DNA of 7,071 bases from Pseudomonadota bacterium (lineage in GTDB: Bacteria > Pseudomonadota > Gammaproteobacteria > Burkholderiales > Burkholderiaceae): positions 1 through 7,071 of the forward strand of contig JAEZQX010000565.1 of assembly GCA_023441105.1 (NCBI GenBank), written 5' to 3'. Of the stretch, positions 1-6,300 are shown piece after piece (positions within the stretch are counted from its first letter, which is position 1; the number at the start of each line of letters is the position of its first letter). The translations under genes were made by a program, and so were the position numbers. The notes under the pieces are model-generated. The model searched no databases. It worked only from the letters and a program-made list of their open reading frames with translations, and was not told where the DNA came from.

Positions 1-1554
1 CGGCAGCTCCATCACAAGTCCGGCCGCGACCCGGGCGGCGAGCTTCTCGTCGACGTTGCGCAGGTTGGCCAGCATCCGCGTGCGCACATGCGGCAACTCC
101 ACCTTGGAGAGCTCGAACACGAGCGCGCTGGCGAGGTGCGCCTGCTCGATCTCCGTCTGCGAGCGGAAGAAGAGGCGGGCATGGCTGTAGTGATCGGCGA
201 AGCTCTCCGCACGCAGCCGGACCTTTTCCGCGTCGGTGGGCAGCTTGAAGCTGCGGAAGCCGCCGGCCGGATCTTCCCGCGGGCCGCCTTCCTCGCCGGC
301 TTCAGAAAGGCTGTTGGGCTCGAAGTTGGCGCGTCCCTTGAACACCTGGGTCTGCATCTGCCCGTCGCGCTGAAGGTTCTGGAACGGACAGCCCTTGGCG
401 CGGTTGATCGGGATCTGGTGGAAGTTGACCGTGCCGAGCCGCGACAGCTGCGTGTCCTGGTAGGAGAAGAGCCGGCCCTGGAGCAGCGGATCCTCCGACA
501 CGTCGATGCCGGGCGGGATGTTGGTCGGCAGGAAGGCGGCCTGTTCCGTTTCGGCGAAGAAGTTGTCGGGATTGCGATCCAGGACCATGCGTCCGATGAC
601 GCGGATCGGCGCCAGTTCCTCGGGGATCACCTTGGTGGCGTCGAGAATGTCGAACGGCAGTGCGTCCGCCTCCTTCTGGCTGAGCAGCTGCACGCCGAAT
701 TCCCATTCGGGGAAGTCGCCGGCGGCGATCGCTTCGAAGAGGTCGCGGCGGTGGTAGTCGGGATCGGCCCCGGCGATCTTCACCGCCTCGTCCCAGCAGG
801 TGGACTGCAGGCCGAGCTTCGGACGCCAGTGGAACTTGACGAAGGTCGCCTCGTCCTTGTCGTTGAGCAGGCGGAAGGTGTTGACGCCGAAGCCTTCGAT
901 CATGCGCAGCGAGCGCGGGATGGCCCGGTCGGACATCGCCCACATGATCATGTGGGTGGACTCCGGCATCAGGCTGATGAAGTCCCAGAAGGTATCGTGC
1001 GCGCTGGCGGCCTGCGGGTAGCCGCGATCGGCCTCCATCTTCACGGCATGGACGAGATCCGGGAACTTGATCGCGTCCTGGATGAAGAAGACCGGGATGT
1101 TGTTGCCCACGAGGTCCCAGTTGCCCTCCCGGGTGTAGAACTTGACCGCGAAGCCGCGCACGTCGCGCGGCGTGTCCACCGAGCCGGCACCGCCTGCCAC
1201 CGTCGAGAAGCGCACGAACACTTCCGTCTTCTCGCCGACCGCGGTCAGGATCCGCGCCCGACTGTACTTGGCCAGCGACTCGGTGAGCTCGAAGTGGCCG
1301 TGGGCGGCCGAGCCGCGGGCGTGGACGATGCGCTCGGGAATCCGCTCGTGGTCGAAATGCTGGATCTTCTCGCGCAGGATGAAGTCCTCGAGCAGGGTCG
1401 GACCCCGCCTGCCGGCCTTGAGCGAGTTCTGGTTGTCGCTGACCGGTACGCCATGGTTGGTGGTGATCCGCGTCTCCGGCGTCGACGCGGTCTGATGGGT
1501 TTCGCCGCCATTGCCGGCGCCGTTCGTCGTAGCAGGGATTTCTTTGCGCGCCAT
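1..1554 (-). CDS. katE: Large-subunit catalase (KatE/HPII type, clade II), C-terminus cut by the window edge
   Basis: Heme catalase that breaks hydrogen peroxide into water and oxygen, probably cytoplasmic. The frame is open from the ATG at 1554 to the left edge and gives 518 residues. Signatures seen: GPTLLEDF near residue 51, [10 protein letters not shown] with the distal heme histidine H85, FSTV with S117 and V119, DLVGNN with D147 and N151, channel-region F156 and F164, and RLFSYQDT with R361 and the heme-ligand tyrosine Y365. The approximately 35-residue lead before [14 protein letters not shown] and the continuation past residue 500 through [16 protein letters not shown] are typical of large-subunit enzymes (about 680-750 residues). 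The missing part should therefore be the C-terminal flavodoxin-like domain. An AAGGAA ribosome site at 1562-1567 lies 7 bases before the ATG and supports the start. Residue 342 is Leu where E. coli HPII has His392. The gene diverges from the CYTH gene. E. coli katE is RpoS-dependent, but no such signal is identifiable here. Confidence 0.95.
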   Translation of the reverse strand, partial: MARKEIPATTNGAGNGGETHQTASTPETRITTNHGVPVSDNQNSLKAGRRGPTLLEDFILREKIQHFDHERIPERIVHARGSAAHGHFELTESLAKYSRARILTAVGEKTEVFVRFSTVAGGAGSVDTPRDVRGFAVKFYTREGNWDLVGNNIPVFFIQDAIKFPDLVHAVKMEADRGYPQAASAHDTFWDFISLMPESTHMIMWAMSDRAIPRSLRMIEGFGVNTFRLLNDKDEATFVKFHWRPKLGLQSTCWDEAVKIAGADPDYHRRDLFEAIAAGDFPEWEFGVQLLSQKEADALPFDILDATKVIPEELAPIRVIGRMVLDRNPDNFFAETEQAAFLPTNIPPGIDVSEDPLLQGRLFSYQDTQLSRLGTVNFHQIPINRAKGCPFQNLQRDGQMQTQVFKGRANFEPNSLSEAGEEGGPREDPAGGFRSFKLPTDAEKVRLRAESFADHYSHARLFFRSQTEIEQAHLASALVFELSKVELPHVRTRMLANLRNVDEKLAARVAAGLVMELP

Positions 1555-1561
1555 GTCTCGG

Positions 1562-1567
1562 TTCCTT
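1562..1567 (-). promoter_or_regulatory. Ribosome binding site of the catalase gene
   Basis: On the minus strand this reads AAGGAA, followed by 7 bases and then the ATG at 1554. It is the best purine-rich match in the leader and fixes the catalase start. A weak -10-like TAAGAT (4 of 6 matches to TATAAT) lies at 1594-1599 on the same strand, but no -35 partner is visible, so I do not call a promoter there. Confidence 0.6.
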
Positions 1568-1745
1568 CGGTTGTTGAAGAGCGGGGGAAGGAGATCTTAT
1601 GGGCGGCAGCGCGGACGGGGGATCGAGTGACCCCTCGCGGGAGCGAACAATCGACTCGGGTATGCTCCATCTCTGGCACGCCGCGCCCGCTGTGGCAGCG
1701 CTGCGGCGGCGCGGGCCGCTGCCGTGTTGCGGATGTTCCGCGCCC

Positions 1746-1755
1746 GGAGGAGGAG
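1746..1755 (+). promoter_or_regulatory. Strong Shine-Dalgarno of the CYTH gene
   Basis: GGAGGAGGAG runs directly into the ATG at 1756. The first GGAGG (1746-1750) sits at a good 5-base spacing. This decides the start: the plus-strand frame stays open far upstream through the antisense of the catalase gene (to about position 88), but only this ATG has a ribosome site, and it coincides with the start of CYTH homology. Confidence 0.8.
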
Positions 1756-2295
1756 ATGTCCCGCAACATCGAAATCAAGGCGCGTATCGCGGACCTGGCC
1801 GCGCTGCTTTCCAAAGCGGCTGCGCTGGCTGACGTCGGGCCGGTGGAGATCCTGCAGGAGGACACCTTCTTTCGCTGCGAGGCGGGACGCCTCAAGCTGC
1901 GGATGTTCTCGGAGGAAGCGGGCGAACTGATCTTCTATCGGCGACCCGACCAGGCCGGTCCGAAGGAGTCCTTCTATCTGCGCTCACCGACCACGACGCC
2001 GCGCATCCTGCGCGAAGCGCTGGCCCTGGCCTATGGCGAGGTCGGACGGGTGCGCAAGCAGCGCACGCTGTTCCTGTCCGGGCGGACGCGAATCCACCTC
2101 GACCGCGTCGACGGACTCGGCGACTTCCTCGAGCTGGAAGTGGTGATGTCGGATGAGGACGGCGCCGACGCGGTTGCAGTCGCCGAGGCCGAGGCGCTGA
2201 GCCTGATGGGCCGGCTGGGCGTCGACGCGGGGCAACTGATCGATGTGGCGTACGTCGACCTGGTGCGCACGGACGCGAGGGCGGGTCCTTGCTGA
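1756..2295 (+). CDS. CYTH-domain protein (class IV adenylate cyclase / thiamine triphosphatase superfamily)
   Basis: A 179-residue single-domain CYTH protein. The family folds into an eight-stranded tunnel that binds triphosphates through basic residues and divalent metal through acidic ones. Members make cyclic AMP or hydrolyse thiamine triphosphate or inorganic triphosphate. Visible landmarks are NIEIKAR at residues 4-10 (the usual ExExK signature, here N4-x-E6-x-K8), GRLKLR at 44-49 with R45, K47 and R49, FYRR at 60-63, VRKQR at 99-103, TRIHLDRVDGLGDFLELEV at 111-129 with R112, D116, E126 and E128. No CHAD domain or other extra domain follows. The order of charged residues is that of a working CYTH tunnel, so it is probably an active enzyme, but the sequence does not say which substrate is used. 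The gene is co-directional with the hydrolase, 36 bp downstream. Family assignment is firm; the reaction is open. Confidence 0.88.
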   Translation: MSRNIEIKARIADLAALLSKAAALADVGPVEILQEDTFFRCEAGRLKLRMFSEEAGELIFYRRPDQAGPKESFYLRSPTTTPRILREALALAYGEVGRVRKQRTLFLSGRTRIHLDRVDGLGDFLELEVVMSDEDGADAVAVAEAEALSLMGRLGVDAGQLIDVAYVDLVRTDARAGPC

Positions 2296-2319
2296 GCCGC
2301 ATCAGCCCACCGGATTCGC

Positions 2320-2325
2320 TATGAT
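2320..2325 (+). promoter_or_regulatory. Possible -10 box for leaderless transcription of the hydrolase gene
   Basis: TATGAT matches TATAAT at 5 of 6 positions and ends 6 bases before the ATG at 2332, so a start 7 bases downstream would be the A of the start codon. No Shine-Dalgarno is present between the CYTH stop and this ATG. The weak point is the -35: nothing similar lies 16-18 bp upstream, and the nearest TTGCTG (2289-2294) is 25 bp away. The gene may also be read through from the CYTH gene. Confidence 0.4.
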
Positions 2326-2331
2326 CGTCGG

Positions 2332-3267
2332 ATGAAGCCGACGCCTGCAACGCCATCCGCATCCCCGCCTTCTTCCACGCCAGCGTCCGCAGGCTCGCCT
2401 GCATCCGACCTCCCGGAGGAGGTCCGCACGGCCGGTGATCTCGCAGCGGTGGCGCGTGCCGCGCGACGCCACGAGGTGCCCTGCGGCGACGGCGTCCTGG
2501 TCTGGCATTCATGGGGCGATGCCGGCGGCGCGCCGGTCGTGCTGCTGCACGGCGGCTCGGGCAGCTGGACCCATTGGGTGCGCAACATCGCGGCATTGGT
2601 ACGCGCGGGCCGGCAGGCGTGGGTGCCCGACCTGCCGGGCTTCGGCGACTCCGCCCGGCCGCCGGCCGGCGGCGATGCGGACGCGGTGCCGGCGCCGCTG
2701 GAGAGCGCGTTGCAGTCGTTGCGGGGCGACGCGCGCGTCGACCTGGTGGGCTTCTCCTTCGGCGGCATGGTCGCCACCCTGCTAGCCGCGCAGCACCCCG
2801 TGCGGGTGCGTCGGCTGGTGCTGGTCGGAGCGCCGGCGCTCGGCATCAGACCGCCGCGGCCGGTCGCGCTGCGGCCCTGGAGCCACCTCGAGCCGGGCGA
2901 GGAGCTGGATGCCGTGCAACGCTCGAACCTGCGCGCGCTGATGCTCGCCAAGGCGGGGTCGGTCGATGATCTGGCGCTGGCGATCCACGCGGCCAACCTG
3001 CGGCGCGACCGGATGAAGCTGCGCCGGCTGTCGCGCACCGACATCCTCCTTCGCACGCTGCCGCAGCTTGCCTGTCCGGTCTTCGGCATCTGGGGGGCGG
3101 AGGACGCGCTCTACCGCGGCGTGCAGGCGCAGCTGGAGCCGGCGCTGCGGCAGGCGCCGCAGTTCCGCGAGCTGCGCTTCATCGCGGAGGCCGGCCACTG
3201 GGTGCAGTACGAGGACGCCGCGGCCTTCGACCTCGCCTTGGGCGGGATGCTTGCCGCGGCGGCTTAG
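2332..3267 (+). CDS. Alpha/beta-fold hydrolase with complete catalytic triad
   Basis: A 311-residue serine hydrolase of the alpha/beta-fold superfamily (Abhydrolase_1 / MhpC-like shape). The core starts near residue 48. HGGSGSW at 73-79 is the oxyanion-hole loop, DLPGFGDS at 100-107 the usual following turn, and GFSFGG at 140-145 the nucleophile elbow with S142. GIWGAEDAL places the acid at D258, and AGHWVQYED places the base at H289. The stretch around 171-240 (PWSHLEPGEELDAVQ and the basic helix after it) fits the cap domain that sets substrate choice. All three catalytic residues are present, so it should be active, on an ester or a C-C bond; the substrate cannot be told. Residues 1-28 are rich in Pro, Ser, Ala and Thr, outside the fold, and not a signal peptide. 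The ATG lacks a ribosome site but follows a -10-like hexamer. The gene converges with tamB. Confidence 0.88.
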   Translation: MKPTPATPSASPPSSTPASAGSPASDLPEEVRTAGDLAAVARAARRHEVPCGDGVLVWHSWGDAGGAPVVLLHGGSGSWTHWVRNIAALVRAGRQAWVPDLPGFGDSARPPAGGDADAVPAPLESALQSLRGDARVDLVGFSFGGMVATLLAAQHPVRVRRLVLVGAPALGIRPPRPVALRPWSHLEPGEELDAVQRSNLRALMLAKAGSVDDLALAIHAANLRRDRMKLRRLSRTDILLRTLPQLACPVFGIWGAEDALYRGVQAQLEPALRQAPQFRELRFIAEAGHWVQYEDAAAFDLALGGMLAAAA

Positions 3268-3298
3268 GAGACCTGGGCCTTCTGCGGCCCAAACTCCT
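3266..3298. terminator. Hairpin between convergent genes, possible bidirectional terminator
   Basis: An outer stem AGGAG (3266-3270) / CTCCT (3294-3298) encloses an inner stem TGGGCC (3274-3279) / GGCCCA (3286-3291) with a TTCTGC loop; the stems are separated by ACC on one side and AA on the other. It starts on the hydrolase stop codon and lies 15 bp beyond the tamB stop, where both genes would benefit from termination. There is no T-run on either strand, so it is not a classical intrinsic terminator. It may work only with Rho, or act as a 3'-end stabiliser. Confidence 0.45.
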
Positions 3299-3312
3299 GG
3301 CGCCGGGCCCGC

Positions 3313-6300
3313 TCAATCGAAGGAATGCGAGAACAGCAGGTCGACGGCATTGTCGCTGCCGCTCTGGGCCCGCACCGACAGGCGCCGTGACAGCGAATAC
3401 TGGATCTGCAGGAGGTTGTAGAGCCCGCGGACGCCGTGCTCGTAGCTGACGAACAGTCGCGAGCCGATGCGCTTGCCGAGCGTCACGACCTCCTGCTGGG
3501 TGGTCGAGGCGGACGAGCTGCTCGATGCGCCCGGCAGTCCGGTGGGATTCTTGCTCTCGGTGATGCCCTGCATGGGGCCGGTGTCCGAGCCGTAGCCGAA
3601 GTTCACCACGTCGAGGCCCAGCCGCTCGGCGATGCCGGGCCTCTGGCGGCCGTCGTCGTTGAGCAGCATCGAGCGCGCCGCCTCGCGCAAGGCCAGCGAC
3701 TGGGCGGCGCTGGGCGCGTTGCGCGGGTCGGTGCCGAGCACCAGCCAGGAGAGCCGGTCGGTGTCGGACATCTCGGGCGTCGACACCAGGGTGATGACCG
3801 GATTGAGGACGGTGCCGGTGATCCTCACGCCGACTTCGACCGGCAGGAACGGGCGCTTGGCGACGATGTCGAGCGCGGGATTGTCGGGCGGGCCGTTGAA
3901 GCGCACCGCGGCGCCCTTGTCGATGCGCAGGTTCTGGCCGTGGGCCTGGTAGGACCCTTCGACGATGTTCACCGTGCCCACCAGCCGCGGCTGGTCAGGC
4001 AGGGTGCCGAGCACCTGCAGGCTGCCGCCGAGGCGCGCCGCCACGCCGTTGCCGGTGATGCGCAGGCGCTCGCCAAGGTCGACGGCCAGGTCCGTCAGCA
4101 CGCGCAGCCGGCTCCTCGGCATCTCGGGCTCGACCAAGGCACCTTCCTTGGACACGGTCCTGCCCTGCGCATCGACCACCCGCCGGCCCTGCGGGCCGGT
4201 TACCACGAGCCTGACGTCGTCAGGCAGCGACGGGGCCGCTGAGCCCTGGATCTCGATGATGCCGTGATCCGCGCGCAGCTTGCCGCGCAGGCTCAGGCCG
4301 TCGGCCGAGCTTTCGAGTCGGGTGACGCCCGAGACCGCCACCCGCTGGCCGGGGCCGAGCGGCACCTCGAAGCGGGAGGTGGTGAGCTCGAAGCGGCCGT
4401 CGATCGGCAGCACCGTGCCGCTGGCGTCGCGTGCCGCGGCCGGGGCGGGGCGCGCGGGCTCGGGGCGCGGCGCATCGAGCAGGCTGGCTTCGCCGCGCAA
4501 CGCCACCGAGCCCTCTCCCGACTTGAACTCGAAGGTCTGCAATTGCACCTTGCGGCCGTCGAAACGCGCCGTGAGGGCGCCGTCGGTGAGCCGCCAGCCG
4601 ATCGAGCGATGCAGGACCGAGAGATTCTCGCCGCTGAGCGTCGCGCGCCATTGCGGCTGCACGACCGGACCGCCGACCGAACCGGCCAGTCGCAGGCGGC
4701 CGTCGAGGACCACGTCGGGCGCGGTCAGCGGGTGGGTGAAGGCGAGCGACGGCAGCCGCAGGTCGAAGCGGCCGTCGAGCTGGCCGTTGCGGAAGGTCAG
4801 GTTGGCGCCGTTGTCGCCTTCGAGGCCGAGGCGATCATTGTCGGCTGCAGCGGTCGCCGCACCCGATGCGCCGGCCGCAGCCGTCGACGCCACCTCGCGC
4901 AGCGCCACGCGCGCGGTGCCGTCCAGGTCTTCGGCTCCGCTGCCGCGGACGTTCCAGTCGGCGTTCAGGCGCAGCGCCTGCAGTGCGGGAACGTCCGGAT
5001 TCGTATTCGCGAGGGCCAGCAGGCGATAGACCGGCAGTTCCCTGGCATTGCCACGGGTGTCGAAGGAGAAGGCCTCGCCCCAGCCGAGCAGCAGCTGCTC
5101 GAGGCTGGCGTTGCCGCCGGCCACGGCGAGCCGGAAGTCGGACAGACGCAGGCCGGATGCGGCGACGCGAAGGCTCGCCGGCGCCGTCAGCCGGATCGGC
5201 ACCTTGCCGTCGAGGGTCGCCGCAGCCAGCCGCGCCTGCCAGGAAGGATCGCCGTCCAGCGTCGCCCGCCCGCTGCCGTTGAGCTTGAGCGTATGTCCTT
5301 CGGCGAGCGCGCTGAGGTCGAAGCGATGGTCGGCGAGGGGGCCGCTCACCGCGAGGTCCAGCGCCCCGACCTTGCGCCCGCCCGCCTCCAGGTCGCGCAG
5401 CCGGACCTTGACCTCGAGCGGCGCCCGCTCCGGCACCGGCAGAGTGATCGGACCGCTCGCCTCGATCCTGAGCGACGCGACGTTCATGCCGTCCGCGCCT
5501 GCGGGGCCGAATGCAAGCCGCTCGCCGTTCGCCAGCAGCCGAGCCCGCAACCGATCGAAGGCGCCAGTGACGTCGCCGGTCAAGGTCAGCCGTCCCGCCA
5601 GGCGCGGGTCCAGCAGCCCCGGATCGGCCAGCGACAGCTCCAGCGCAAGCTTGTCCCCGGCCTCCCCCAGCGCGCCGTTGGCGCGGACGCGGTTGTCGCC
5701 GAACCGCAGGTCCAGCGCGGATCTTTCGAGCCGCCTTGGCGCCCACTGCTCGTTCAGCACCACCCGGCTTTCGATCCTCGCCGACAGCGGCTTGCCGGCC
5801 AGGGTGCTGTCGGCCAGCGCCAGCGTGAGCCAGGCGTCGAGCCCGGGCACTGCCTTGCCGTCGATCGACCAGTGGCCGCTGATGCGGCCGTCGCGCCAGC
5901 GGGCATCGATGCCCTCGGCCGGCAGCCAGCGGGCGAGCTCGACGTTGCGGGCGTCGCCCTTCAGCGCGATCCGGTGCGGCGCTGCCAGGCCGGCCTGCCC
6001 GCTCGCGCTCAACGACGACTCGCCGAGCCGCAGCCGCGCTTCCTCCAGGCGGAGCAGCGACTCGTCCAGCCGGCCACGCAGGACCACTTCGGCGGCCGCG
6101 GCGGCATCGGCCAGCGACGCCGGCAGCAGCGCGCGCATGCGCGACGCCGACTGCGCCAGGTTCAGGGTAAAGGCGTTGTCCTTCAAGCCGAGCTTGCCGT
6201 CGAGCGCCGTCGGCGGCAGCTGCGCGCCGAACTGCGCGAGATCGATCGCCTCGAAATCGAGCGCCGCCTGCACCGCGGGAATGCGATTGCCGGCCAGCTC

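Larger units (their letters stand above)
1555..1755. other. Divergent intergenic region between the catalase and CYTH genes
   Basis: These 201 bp hold the 5' leaders of two divergent genes, so promoters for both should lie here. On the plus strand a TATGCT at 1661-1666 resembles a -10 box (4 of 6), without a clear -35. Just before the CYTH gene, GGCAGCG at 1694-1700 can pair with CGCTGCC at 1717-1723 across a 16-base G+C-rich loop. The segment 1695-1704 is also a 10-bp palindrome by itself. These could fold in the CYTH leader, but in such G+C-rich DNA a chance origin is likely. No OxyR-like tandem ATAG/CTAT spacing is visible. A small ORF with a good ribosome site (1599-1832) crosses the region and is treated under findings. 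Confidence 0.6.

Noticed and set aside
302..943. A 213-codon minus-strand ORF within the catalase gene
   Set aside because: It is a shifted frame of the catalase itself; the product is Arg/Pro/His-rich and matches nothing, while the catalase frame is unbroken.
88..1755. A plus-strand frame open for 735 codons that ends with the CYTH protein, suggesting a large fusion protein
   Set aside because: The first two thirds are the exact antisense of the catalase gene plus the intergenic region. The CYTH homology and a strong ribosome site both begin at 1756.
1555..1755. OxyR-type operator in front of the catalase
   Set aside because: No recognisable tandem ATAG/CTAT arrangement on either strand; large-subunit catalases are also often under stationary-phase rather than OxyR control.
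2658..2673. A 16-bp perfect palindrome GCCGCCGGCCGGCGGC in the hydrolase gene
   Set aside because: Made of only G and C in a loop coding for Arg, Pro, Ala and Gly; such strings are expected by chance at this base composition.
2319..3089. A 256-codon minus-strand ORF opposite the hydrolase
   Set aside because: Antisense of a gene with an intact catalytic triad; product is Arg/Ser/Ala-rich low complexity.
3436..4242. A 268-codon plus-strand ORF opposite the 3' end of tamB
   Set aside because: Antisense shadow: His/Ala/Arg-rich composition and no ribosome site that stands out, over the best conserved part of TamB.
6132..6143. A 12-bp palindrome CGCGCATGCGCG in tamB
   Set aside because: Short and G+C-rich, inside coding sequence, no repeat of it noticed nearby.
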